Below are positions 17,329 through 24,751 of a stretch of DNA of 64,000 nucleotides, piece after piece. A program made the translations under genes and the position numbers. The notes under the pieces were generated by a model. The model was not told the DNA's origin, did not search any database, and saw only the letters and a program-made list of their open reading frames with translations. The first letter of the stretch is position 1. The number at the start of each line of letters is the position of its first letter. The DNA comes from Modestobacter italicus (lineage in GTDB: Bacteria > Actinomycetota > Actinomycetes > Mycobacteriales > Geodermatophilaceae), in NCBI RefSeq assembly GCF_000306785.1, contig NC_017955.1:4588001-4652000 (forward strand), given 5' to 3'.

Positions 17329-17356
17329 ACGCTAGCCGAGCGGTGACCGCGGTCAC
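17329..17356 (-). promoter_or_regulatory. P450 promoter with a perfect 14-bp palindromic operator
   Basis: TAGCGT (17334-17329) is the -10 box. GTGACCGCGGTCAC (17343-17356), a perfect palindrome, lies in the spacer and -35 region. A dimeric repressor bound there would block transcription of the P450-ferredoxin operon. No cognate regulator gene is adjacent. Confidence 0.55.
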
Positions 17357-17366
17357 AGCCCTGCGG

Positions 17367-18239
17367 TCAGCCCTCCGCGAGCTGCGCCACGAACCACGCC
17401 CGCGCCTCCGCGTTGCCGGCCGCCCCGCGCCGCCGGGCCTCGGCGAGCGCGTCGCCCAGCGTGCCCGACAGCACGTGCTCGAGGGCCGCGTCCAGCGTGG
17501 CCGGGTCCAGCTCGCCGGCCCGCAGCACCACCGGCCAGCCCAGCGCGGCCGCCTGGGCGCTGACCTTCGCGCCGCCGACGATCGCGTCGCAGGCGATCAC
17601 CGGGACGCCGTGCGCCAGCCCCAGCACCAGCGCGTGCAGCCGCATGCTGACCACCGCGTCGGCCCGCCGGACGAGCGCCTCGACCTGCGCGGGGAAGCGC
17701 TCGTACGGCTTGTCGTACAGGTCCATGTCCAGCTCGAACCACGGGATCCCGCGGGCTCCGAGCCAGCCCTCGATCGTCGCCCGCACCTGCGCGGCCTGGC
17801 TGCGGGAGCCGTACTCCTCCTGCGCCGGGGCGAAGGCGACGGCCAGCACCGGCACGTCCGGCGTGGTCGTGGCGATGGCCAGGTCGGGCCGGGCCACCCC
17901 GCGGGCGTCCCGCTCCCACACCCGGTGGAACAGCGGCCGCGCATCGTCCGGGACCACCGAGACGTTGACCGCCCAGCGCTGCGCGTGCGCGAAGGCCGCG
18001 GTCAGCTCCTGGAGCAGCGGCATGTCCATCAACGGGCCGCTGACGAACACCAGGTGGGTGTAGTCGGCCGGGTCGAGGTCCCGCCAGTGCGGCCCACGCC
18101 CGAGGTAGGGAGCCCACGCGACGTCGTGGTCGACCCCCAGCTCGGTGAGCCAGCCGACGACGACGTCGGCCCCCAGCTCGTCGCCGATGGTGGCGATCAC
18201 CTCGTCGAAGCTGAACCACCCGGTGACCAGGACGCGCAT
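17367..18239 (-). CDS. Polysaccharide pyruvyl transferase family protein
   Basis: A 290-residue protein with the C-terminal family hallmark VVSMRLHALVLGLAHGVPVIACD and a variable N-terminal half (VLVTGWFSFDEV, VFVSGPLMDMPLL). CsaB-type enzymes add ketal pyruvate to cell-surface sugars; this protein may modify a wall polysaccharide, but the N-terminal half is divergent and the acceptor is unknown. ATG 18239 is divergent from the VOC gene. It lies downstream of no other surface-polysaccharide gene. Confidence 0.75.
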   Translation of the reverse strand: MRVLVTGWFSFDEVIATIGDELGADVVVGWLTELGVDHDVAWAPYLGRGPHWRDLDPADYTHLVFVSGPLMDMPLLQELTAAFAHAQRWAVNVSVVPDDARPLFHRVWERDARGVARPDLAIATTTPDVPVLAVAFAPAQEEYGSRSQAAQVRATIEGWLGARGIPWFELDMDLYDKPYERFPAQVEALVRRADAVVSMRLHALVLGLAHGVPVIACDAIVGGAKVSAQAAALGWPVVLRAGELDPATLDAALEHVLSGTLGDALAEARRRGAAGNAEARAWFVAQLAEG

Positions 18240-18311
18240 GCCCTCAGCCTGTCAGGCCCAGAATGGGCGGCGACGCCCGACCCGGGCCCCGGCCCCACCC
18301 AGGAGGACGAC

Positions 18312-18815
18312 GTGAGCACGACCGCACCCGACCCGACCGAGCTCAGCGCCCGGCGGGCCCGCATCCGCGACGCGCACCTGCGCCCCTCGGGCGAGCGCCC
18401 GGCCTCGACCGCCCGCGGCCTGCACCACACGGCGCTGGTCAGCAGCGACGTGGAGACGACGATCCGCTTCTACCAGGACGTGCTGGGCTTCCCGCTCACC
18501 GAGCTGATCGAGAACCGCGACTACCCCGGTTCCTCGCACTTCTTCTTCGACATCGGCAACGGCAACCTGCTGGCGTTCTTCGACTTCCCCGGCCTGGACG
18601 TCGGCCCGTACGCCGAGGTGCTGGGCGGGTTGCACCACGTGGCGATCAGCGTCGAGCCGCAGCGCTGGGAGGCCCTGGTCGAGCGGCTCACCGAGGCCGG
18701 CATCGAGCACGTGGTGCACAGCGGCGTCTCGGTGTACTTCCGCGACCCCGACGGCGCCCGGATCGAGCTCATCGCCGACCCGCTCGGCGAGATGTACGGC
18801 GAGCACGTGCTCTAG
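18312..18815 (+). CDS. VOC (glyoxalase/dioxygenase) family protein
   Basis: A 167-residue protein with one vicinal-oxygen-chelate domain of two beta-alpha-beta-beta-beta repeats. Candidate metal ligands are in LHHTALVSSD (first repeat), LHHVAISVE (second repeat) and the final RIELIADP glutamate. FYQDVLGFPLTELIEN is typical of the fold. The family includes glyoxalases, dioxygenases and resistance proteins, and the reaction is not predictable here. GTG 18312 has AGGAGG (18301-18306) in front. Confidence 0.82.
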   Translation: MSTTAPDPTELSARRARIRDAHLRPSGERPASTARGLHHTALVSSDVETTIRFYQDVLGFPLTELIENRDYPGSSHFFFDIGNGNLLAFFDFPGLDVGPYAEVLGGLHHVAISVEPQRWEALVERLTEAGIEHVVHSGVSVYFRDPDGARIELIADPLGEMYGEHVL

Positions 18816-18818
18816 CGG

Positions 18819-19148
18819 TCAGGACTCCCGGGCTGCGACGAGGTCCTTGTACTCGGGGTGGCGCTCGATCCAGCCGCGGACGAACGGGCACAGCGGGACG
18901 ACGGTCCCGCCCTTGCTGCGGACGTCGTCGAGCGCCGCGCGCACCAGGGTGCCGCCCAGCCCGGAGTGCTCCGAGTCGCTGTCGACCTCGGTGTGGGTGA
19001 ACACCACCTGGTCGCCGCGGCGCTGGTAGGCGGCCAGGCCGAGCCGGCGGTCGCCGTCCCGGATCTCGTAGCGGTCGGCCTCGGGGACGTCGATGACGGT
19101 CGGCTCCATGCCCTCTGCGAACCCTGCCCCCGGCCGGGCTGTTCCCAT
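18819..19148 (-). CDS. GNAT-like N-acetyltransferase (YjdJ type)
   Basis: A short GNAT protein, 109 residues from ATG 19148 or 96 from ATG 19109. Visible features are YEIRDGDRRLGLAAYQRRG, the FTHTEVDSDSEHSGLGGTLVRAAL acetyl-CoA-binding stretch, and PLCPFVRGWIERHPEYKDLV at the end, as in the mini-GNATs. I chose 19148 because its ATG shares a base with the galK stop (TGATG), which allows coupled translation; 19109 has no well-placed ribosome site. The substrate is unknown. Confidence 0.8.
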   Translation of the reverse strand: MGTARPGAGFAEGMEPTVIDVPEADRYEIRDGDRRLGLAAYQRRGDQVVFTHTEVDSDSEHSGLGGTLVRAALDDVRSKGGTVVPLCPFVRGWIERHPEYKDLVAARES

Positions 19149-20311
19149 CAGGACAGCCGACGGGCCGCCGGTCCGGAGGTCACCGTGAGGGTGGCGGGCT
19201 CGGTCAGCCCGCGCTCCCCGCAGGCGGCGACGACGGCGCGGTCGACCGCCGCGGCGTCCGCGGAGCGGATCAGCGCGATGGCCGAGCCGCCGAAGCCGCC
19301 GCCGACCATCCGGGCGCCGAGCGCACCCGCCGAGCGGGCCGCCTCGACGACGACGTCCAGCTCCACCGCCGACACCTCGTAGTCGTCGCGCAGCGAGGCG
19401 TGCGAGGCGTCGAGCAGCGGGCCGATCTCGGCCACCCGCCCGGCGCGCACCAGCTCGACGACCCTGTCGACGCGCTGGTTCTCGGACACGACGTGCCGGG
19501 TGCGGGCCTGCAGCCGGGGGTCGGCCAGCCGCTCGACGTCGGCCGGGGTGGCGTCGCTGAGCCACTCCAGGCCGAGCTGCCGGGCGGCCTCGTCGCAGTC
19601 GGCCCGGCGTTTGGCGTACTGACCGTCGGCGAGCGTGTGCTTGACCCGGGTGTCGATGACCATCAGCTCCAGGCCGGCCTCGGCCAGTCCGAGCTGCACC
19701 GGCTCGGTGCGGAAGTCGCGGGTGTGGATGAGCAGCGCCGAGCCCTCCTCGGCCAGCAGCGCGACGGTCTGGTCCATGCCGCCGGTGCCGGCGCCCACGA
19801 CCTCGTTCTCGGCCCGGATCGCGGCCTGGATGAGCAGGTGGCGGAGCTGCTGGTCGTCGGTCCGGCCGGCGAGCTCGGCGGCCGACAGCGCCACCGCCGC
19901 CTCCAGCGACGCCGAGCTGGACAGCCCGGCGCCGAGCGGCACGTCGCTGCTCACGGCCATGTCCAGGCCGGGCACCTCGATGCCCGCCTGCTGCAGCGAC
20001 CACAGCGTGCCGGCCGCGTAGGCCGCCCAGCCGCTGACCTGGCCGGGGCCGAGGTCGGCGAGGGTCCCCTCGAACGGCTCGGCGTCCGGGTCGGTGCTGG
20101 TCAGCCGGACCCGGTCGTCGTCCCGGCGGCGCACCGCCGCGGCGGTGACCCGGGTGAGGGCCATCGGCAGGCAGCGGCCGCCGTTGTAGTCGACGTGCTC
20201 GCCGATCAGGTTGACCCGGCCCGGTGCGGTCCAGACACCGTCCGGCTCGGTGCCCCAGGCGTCCCGCAGCGCGGCGACGGCCTCGCGGGCCTGCTGCTCC
20301 GCGCCGCTCAC
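19148..20311 (-). CDS. galK: Galactokinase
   Basis: A 387-residue GHMP kinase that phosphorylates galactose to galactose-1-phosphate. The galactokinase signature GRVNLIGEHVDYNGG is at 31-45, the ATP loop is VPLGAGLSSSASLEAA, and the C-terminal GHMP motif is GARMVGGGFGGSAIAL. GTG 20311 overlaps the galT stop (GTGA). With galT it makes up two of the three Leloir steps; galE is not in the window. Confidence 0.95.
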   Translation of the reverse strand: MSGAEQQAREAVAALRDAWGTEPDGVWTAPGRVNLIGEHVDYNGGRCLPMALTRVTAAAVRRRDDDRVRLTSTDPDAEPFEGTLADLGPGQVSGWAAYAAGTLWSLQQAGIEVPGLDMAVSSDVPLGAGLSSSASLEAAVALSAAELAGRTDDQQLRHLLIQAAIRAENEVVGAGTGGMDQTVALLAEEGSALLIHTRDFRTEPVQLGLAEAGLELMVIDTRVKHTLADGQYAKRRADCDEAARQLGLEWLSDATPADVERLADPRLQARTRHVVSENQRVDRVVELVRAGRVAEIGPLLDASHASLRDDYEVSAVELDVVVEAARSAGALGARMVGGGFGGSAIALIRSADAAAVDRAVVAACGERGLTEPATLTVTSGPAARRLS

Positions 20312-21450
20312 GACGCCACCTCGCGCAGCCGGTCGGCGATCCGCTCGGGGGTCGTGTCGTTGATCCACGCGCCCGCGCCGGACTCCGAGCCGGCCAGGTA
20401 CTTCAGCTTGCCCGGGGCGCGCAGCAGCGAGAACAGCTGCAGGTGCAGCCGGCCCAGGTCGCGGTCCTCGCCGGTCGGCGCCTGGTGCCAGCCGGAGATG
20501 TAGGGCACCCGGTCGACGCCGGGGTGGAAGCGGTTCACCCGGCGCAGCAGCTCCTGGTAGACCAGCGCGAGCTCGGCGCGCTCGGCGTCGTCCAGCGCGG
20601 CGAGGTCGGGGACGTCGCGGTGCGGGGCCAGGTGGACCTCCACCGGCCAGCGGGCGGCGCGCGGCACGTAGGCGGTGAAGTGCTCGCCGCGCAGCACCAC
20701 CCGGGTGCCCTCGGCCTGCTCGGCGGCGAGCACGTCGGCGAGCAGGTTGCCCCCGGTCGCCTGCCGGTGCTGCCGGGCCCGCTCGACCAGCTGGCCGGAG
20801 CGCGGCGGCACCGTCGGGTAGGCGTAGACCTGCCCGTGCGGGTGGCTCAGCGTCACGCCGATCTCCTGGCCGCTGTTCTCGAACACGAACACCTCGGCGA
20901 CCCCCGGGTCGGCCGAGTGCGCCGACGTCCGCTGCGCCCACGCCTCGACGATGGTGCGCATCCGCGCCGCGGACAGGTCGGCGACGGCCGCGTCGTGGTC
21001 GCTGGAGAAGACGACGACGTCGCAGTGGCCGTAGGCGGGGCGGTCGGCGGGGCCGAAGGGCGGCGGCGGGGCGTCCGCCGCGGGGCCGACGGTCAGCGGG
21101 GCGAAGCTCGGGAAGCGGTTGGCGAAGACGGCGACGTCGTAGCTGCTGTCGGGCACCTCGGTCGGCCGGGCCGGGTTGACGGTCGGGTCCAGGGGGCAGT
21201 CGGCCGCGCTCGGCAGGAAGGTGCGGTTCATCCGGTGCCCGGCTATCGTGACCCACTCGCCGGTCAGGACGTCGTAGCGGATCTCGCCGGCGTGCGGCGG
21301 CTCACCCAGCGGCCGGACGTCGGCGGCCTCGTGCACCGGGCCGGGCGTGTCCTGGTCGTCGAAGTACAGGATCGGCCGGCCGTCGGCCAGCGTGCGCTCG
21401 GTGATCCGGCCCGGCCACCGCTGGGCCGCTGCCGCGGGAACCGCGTCCAT
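20308..21450 (-). CDS. galT: Galactose-1-phosphate uridylyltransferase
   Basis: A 380-residue HIT-superfamily enzyme that swaps UMP between UDP-glucose and galactose-1-phosphate. The catalytic SHPHGQVYAYP motif (His-Pro-His) and the upstream VFVFENSGQEIG are intact, and the substrate-binding VFANRFPSFAPL is also present. It is the first gene of the galT-galK operon, with an AGGTAGG ribosome site before ATG 21450. A hairpin or operator-like inverted repeat lies 40 bases upstream. Confidence 0.94.
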   Translation of the reverse strand: MDAVPAAAAQRWPGRITERTLADGRPILYFDDQDTPGPVHEAADVRPLGEPPHAGEIRYDVLTGEWVTIAGHRMNRTFLPSAADCPLDPTVNPARPTEVPDSSYDVAVFANRFPSFAPLTVGPAADAPPPPFGPADRPAYGHCDVVVFSSDHDAAVADLSAARMRTIVEAWAQRTSAHSADPGVAEVFVFENSGQEIGVTLSHPHGQVYAYPTVPPRSGQLVERARQHRQATGGNLLADVLAAEQAEGTRVVLRGEHFTAYVPRAARWPVEVHLAPHRDVPDLAALDDAERAELALVYQELLRRVNRFHPGVDRVPYISGWHQAPTGEDRDLGRLHLQLFSLLRAPGKLKYLAGSESGAGAWINDTTPERIADRLREVAS

Positions 21451-21489
21451 GCCTGTCCTACCTCCACCTCAGATCGGCGTCGCCCGGGC

Positions 21490-21508
21490 GTGCAGAGCGA
21501 GTCTGCAC
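21490..21508. promoter_or_regulatory. Inverted repeat upstream of galT, possible operator
   Basis: GTGCAGA-GCGAG-TCTGCAC is a perfect 7-bp inverted repeat, 40-58 bases before the galT start. Its position would suit a repressor site in the gal promoter. The adjacent tRNA terminator is a separate structure. Confidence 0.4.
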
Positions 21509-21515
21509 ACACGGA

Positions 21516-21556
21516 CGGAGGGCCCGGTCACCGTGGTGCGGTGACCGGGCCCTCCG
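21516..21556 (-). terminator. Terminator after initiator tRNA copy 1
   Basis: A 17-bp stem starting CGGAGGGCCCGG and closing with CCGGGCCCTCCG around a seven-base loop lies just downstream of the tRNA in its own direction. It separates the tRNA from galT. Confidence 0.8.
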
Positions 21557-21558
21557 GT

Positions 21559-21635
21559 TGGTAGCGGGGACAGGATTTGAACCTGTGACCTCTGGGTTAT
21601 GAGCCCAGCGAGCTACCGAGCTGCTCCACCCCGCG
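21559..21635 (-). tRNA. Initiator tRNA-Met (CAU), CCA encoded
   Basis: This folds as a full cloverleaf with anticodon CAT in the loop CTCATAA. It has initiator features: three G-C pairs next to the anticodon loop (GGG/CCC) and an unpaired first position (C1 opposite U72). The T arm is ACAGG-TTCAAAT-CCTGT. Bases 21561-21559 encode the 3' CCA. A second copy at 24600 differs in the T stem and has no CCA. Confidence 0.95.
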
Positions 21636-21688
21636 TCGCAGGGAGAACGTTACCCCAGCCGCGCCGCGGTCCTGCACCGGGGTGCGGG

Positions 21689-22249
21689 TCAGCCCGGGGG
21701 CGCCCACCCGGCCGGCTCCTCGGGCACCGGCGGGGGCTCGCGCAGCGGCAGCTGGAACCAGCCGACGTCGTGCCACCGCCCGGCCTTGAAGCCGGCGGCG
21801 CGGTACACCCCGACGGGGGTGAAGCCGACCGCGGTGTGCAGGCCGACGCTGGCCGGGTTGGGCAGCGCGATCCCGGCGAAGGCGGTGACGTGGCCGAGCG
21901 CGGCGAGCTCCGGGAGCAGCCGCGCGTACAGCGCCCGGCCGGTACCGGCACCCTGCTCCCCCGCGGTCAGGTACACCGAGCAGTCGACCGACCACCGGTA
22001 GGCCGCCCGGCTGCGGTGCCGGCCGGCGTAGGCGTAGCCGACCACCGCGCCGTCCCGGCAGGCCACGAACCACGGCAGCCGGGGTGCGGCGAGCATCCGC
22101 CGGGCCAGCTCGGCGGCGTCCGGGGCGACCGTCTCGAACGAGGCCACCGACCCGGTGACGTACGGGCGGTAGACCTCGGCGATCCCGGCGGCGTCGGCGA
22201 CGTCGGCCGGCCGCACCTCGGCAGGGGTGCGGCCCGCCACGCCCTCCAC
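21689..22249 (-). CDS. GNAT acetyltransferase, phosphinothricin acetyltransferase-like
   Basis: A 186-residue N-acetyltransferase. It has VRPADVADAAGIAEVYRPYV at the N-terminus, the SVASFET segment typical of the Pat/YncA group, the acetyl-CoA loop (EQGAGTGRALYARLL) and ending GFKAGRWHDVGWFQLPL. Relatives acetylate phosphinothricin or methionine sulfoximine and sulfone; the true substrate may differ. GTG 22249 lies 14 bases after the helicase stop, with no strong ribosome site, so coupling to the helicase is possible; GTG 22240 is an alternative start. Confidence 0.83.
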   Translation of the reverse strand: MEGVAGRTPAEVRPADVADAAGIAEVYRPYVTGSVASFETVAPDAAELARRMLAAPRLPWFVACRDGAVVGYAYAGRHRSRAAYRWSVDCSVYLTAGEQGAGTGRALYARLLPELAALGHVTAFAGIALPNPASVGLHTAVGFTPVGVYRAAGFKAGRWHDVGWFQLPLREPPPVPEEPAGWAPPG

Positions 22250-22263
22250 CCGGGAGCCCGCGG

Positions 22264-24363
22264 CTAGACCGACGCCGACAGCGCGTCGGTCAGCAGCGCG
22301 ACCAGGGCGTCCTGCTGGACGTCGGCGGAGGAGCCGACCTCCTCCTCCGAGCCGTCGAGGGCGCGGGCGGCGAGGCCGGCCTTGCTGTCGATCAGCTCGG
22401 CGATCCGGGCGTCGATCGTCTGCGCGGCGATGATCCGCCACGCGGTGACCGGCTCGGTCTGGCCGATGCGGTGCGCGCGGTCGATGGCCTGGGTCTGCTC
22501 CGCGTCGGTCCAGGACAGCTCGGCGAGCACCAGGTTGGACGCGACCTGGAGGTTCAGCCCCACGCCCGCGGCGGTCAGCGAGCAGACCGCGATGGTGACC
22601 TCGGGGTCCCGCACGAAGGCGTCGATGTTCCGCTGCCGCGCGCCCGGGGTCTGGTCACCGCGGATGGAGGCGAACCGGATGCCCTGCTTGCCGAAGGTCT
22701 CCTCGGCGACGTCCATCACGTCGACGTGCTTGGCGAAGAACACCACCTTGCCGGCGCTGCGCGCGAGCTGCGCGGCGTAGTCGGCGGCGAGGCCGGCCTT
22801 CGCCTGGCCGATGCGCCGCATCATGGTGAACACGTTCTCGTTCGACGTCGACGTGCTGGCGTCCTTGAGCTCCCAGCGGGCCACCGTGCGCACCAGGTCG
22901 TGGTCGATGCCCTCGACGACGGCACCGGACCGGCGGGCCGCCAGCGCGGTCTCGTACCGCGACACCAGCCGGCGGGCGAGGTCCCGCTCGGCCGCCCGGA
23001 TCGACCGGCCGGCCGGCCCGTCGAGCTCGACGGGGAGGTCGGCGATGCGGCGGGCGGGGATGTCGGCGGCGACGTCGACCTTGCGGCGCCGGACGATCCC
23101 CTGGTCGATCACGGCCTGCCGCGCCGCGGGGTAGAAGCCGGGGTCGGCCGGGGTGAGGCCGGTGTCCTCCAGCGCGTTCATCAGCTCGCCGAGCGGCTTG
23201 CCCTCGTCGATCCAGCCGAGGAACTGCCAGATGGCCCGGAAGTCGTCGATGTCGTTGATCAGCGGGGTCCCGGTGAGCGCCATCAGCAGCGGCCGGACGG
23301 TGCGGGACCGGATCCGCTCGGAGAGCTCCAGCACGTGCTGGGAGCGCTGCGAGGACTTGTTCTTGATGAAGTGCGCCTCGTCGACGACCATCCCGCGGAA
23401 GCCGAAGTCGCCGAGCCAGCCCACGTGCCGGTCCAGCACCTCGTAGTTGACGACGACGATGTCGGCGAACCCGTCGACGGTGGTCCCGTCGCCCTGGATG
23501 ACGGTGGCCGGGCGGTGCGGGGTCCAGCGGCCGGCCTCGCGGGCCCAGTTGGTCTTGACCACGTTCGGCACGACCACGAGCAGCGGGTAGGCGTCGGCCG
23601 CCTCCGCGGCGAGCAGCGCCTGGGCCGTCTTGCCCAGGCCGGGCTCGTCGGCGAGCAGGAAGGTCCGGTGCCCCTCGGCGGCCGCGGTGACCAGCTGCGC
23701 CTGGTGCGGCATCAGCTCCAGCCCACCGGCCAGCCGGCGGGCGGACGGCGCAGGCAGCGCCATGCACGCCGGGGCGCCGCCGCCGGCGCGCTCGAAGGAG
23801 CTGAGCAGCGGGCCGAGCAGCTCCCAGCCGCCCAGCCGGCGCGGCCGGGCGACGACCGGGCGCGGGGCGGAGAAGTCGGGGGCCAGGAACGGGTTGGCCA
23901 GCTGCCGGGAGATGACCGACTGCGGCACCACCCGGCGCTCGGGGGCGGCGGGCTCGGCCGCGGCGGCCTCGTCGGGCGCGGTGGTGGTGGTGCGGCCGAG
24001 GTCCCGCGCCGGCGTCCGCGGCTCGGCGACGGCGTCCGCGGACAGCAGCGCCAGCAGGGCGGGGTCGCGGACGGCGGTCTTGGCGAGGATCGTCCCGATG
24101 CCGTCGAGGCGCTTGAGCTGCTCGGCCCGGCGGGTGTCGCTGCCCCCCTGCTCGGCGCGGACCCGGGCGTGCTCCTCGCGCAGCAGCAGGGCGACGCTCT
24201 GGAACTGCGAGCGCACCGCGGGCGTGACCGGCCCGCGCTTGACGGCGGCCTCGACGCCGCGGACGGTCCGGGCGAGCGCCGCGATCGCGTCCTCGGGCTC
24301 GCGCCGCTGCTTGCTCGGGGCCGCACGGCGGGCGCCCGGCGCGGACCGGCCTCGTTGAGCCAC
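22264..24363 (-). CDS. SNF2-family DEAD/DEAH helicase
   Basis: A 699-residue ATPase. After a low-complexity N-terminus (1-200) the SF2/SNF2 motor shows motif I LADEPGLGKTAQALL, motif II VVDEAHFIKN, motif III LMALTGTPLIN, and in the second lobe SLTAAGVGLNLQ and AIDRAHRIGQTEPV (motif VI). SNF2 proteins move along double-stranded DNA and displace proteins; no nuclease or specificity domain is fused. GTG 24363 has GGAGGAGGAG upstream; further upstream, the frame is Arg/Pro-rich and unlikely to be coding. There is no adjacent methylase or defence gene. Confidence 0.88.
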   Translation of the reverse strand: MAQRGRSAPGARRAAPSKQRREPEDAIAALARTVRGVEAAVKRGPVTPAVRSQFQSVALLLREEHARVRAEQGGSDTRRAEQLKRLDGIGTILAKTAVRDPALLALLSADAVAEPRTPARDLGRTTTTAPDEAAAAEPAAPERRVVPQSVISRQLANPFLAPDFSAPRPVVARPRRLGGWELLGPLLSSFERAGGGAPACMALPAPSARRLAGGLELMPHQAQLVTAAAEGHRTFLLADEPGLGKTAQALLAAEAADAYPLLVVVPNVVKTNWAREAGRWTPHRPATVIQGDGTTVDGFADIVVVNYEVLDRHVGWLGDFGFRGMVVDEAHFIKNKSSQRSQHVLELSERIRSRTVRPLLMALTGTPLINDIDDFRAIWQFLGWIDEGKPLGELMNALEDTGLTPADPGFYPAARQAVIDQGIVRRRKVDVAADIPARRIADLPVELDGPAGRSIRAAERDLARRLVSRYETALAARRSGAVVEGIDHDLVRTVARWELKDASTSTSNENVFTMMRRIGQAKAGLAADYAAQLARSAGKVVFFAKHVDVMDVAEETFGKQGIRFASIRGDQTPGARQRNIDAFVRDPEVTIAVCSLTAAGVGLNLQVASNLVLAELSWTDAEQTQAIDRAHRIGQTEPVTAWRIIAAQTIDARIAELIDSKAGLAARALDGSEEEVGSSADVQQDALVALLTDALSASV

Positions 24364-24560
24364 AGACTCCTCCTCCTGGACGTCCGGTGCGGGCGCCGCG
24401 GGTGACGTGGCGTCGACCGCGGGCACCCGGCCGCGGACGGCACGTCGCGCCGGCCGGGTGGCGGGCCGTGACCCGGTGCCCGGCGGGTGCCAGCGCCTGC
24501 GGGTCGGCCGGGGCTGCGCGCCCCGGGTCGTGCCCGCTCGAGATGCGCGCACCTACGAGA

Positions 24561-24589
24561 GCAGCCCTCACAGGGACTGTGAGGGCTGC
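24561..24589 (-). terminator. Terminator after initiator tRNA copy 2
   Basis: GCAGCCCTCACAG/CTGTGAGGGCTGC forms a perfect 13-bp stem with a three-base loop, 11 bases after the tRNA 3' end in its transcription direction. The rest of the 24364-24560 gap shows no gene. Confidence 0.8.
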
Positions 24590-24599
24590 GTCATCGTCG

Positions 24600-24673
24600 T
24601 AGCGGGGGCAGGATTTGAACCTGCGACCTCTGGGTTATGAGCCCAGCGAGCTACCGAGCTGCTCCACCCCGCG
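24600..24673 (-). tRNA. Initiator tRNA-Met (CAU), CCA not encoded
   Basis: This has the same cloverleaf as the copy at 21559, with GGG/CCC anticodon stem and C1-U72 mismatch. The T stem here is GCAGG/CCTGC. No CCA follows A73, so it must be added by nucleotidyltransferase. The two copies lie 3 kb apart on the same strand. Confidence 0.95.
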
Positions 24674-24713
24674 TCGGTGAGACCACCATACATCAGCTCG
24701 GGAGGAGCCGGCG

Positions 24714-24748
24714 GGAGGGGGCGGCAGCGACGCGCGGCCGCCCCCTCC
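24714..24748 (-). terminator. Terminator after the UPF0182 gene
   Basis: GGAGGGGGCGGC/GCCGCCCCCTCC is a perfect 12-bp stem with an 11-base loop, just beyond the UPF0182 stop and before the tRNA. Confidence 0.75.
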
Positions 24749-24751
24749 GGC

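Noticed and set aside
15020-18815. Glycosyltransferase, P450, ferredoxin, pyruvyltransferase and VOC genes as a natural-product cluster
   Set aside because: The genes are on mixed strands, no scaffold enzyme (PKS, NRPS, terpene synthase) is present, and only the P450-ferredoxin pair is linked.
22264-24363. SNF2 helicase as part of a phage-defence island
   Set aside because: No methylase, nuclease or other defence gene lies next to it; the neighbours are tRNAs, a GNAT and galactose genes.
21559-24673. Two identical-looking tRNA genes as attachment sites of an integrated element
   Set aside because: There is no integrase, phage or plasmid gene between them, both tRNAs are complete, and base composition is unchanged.
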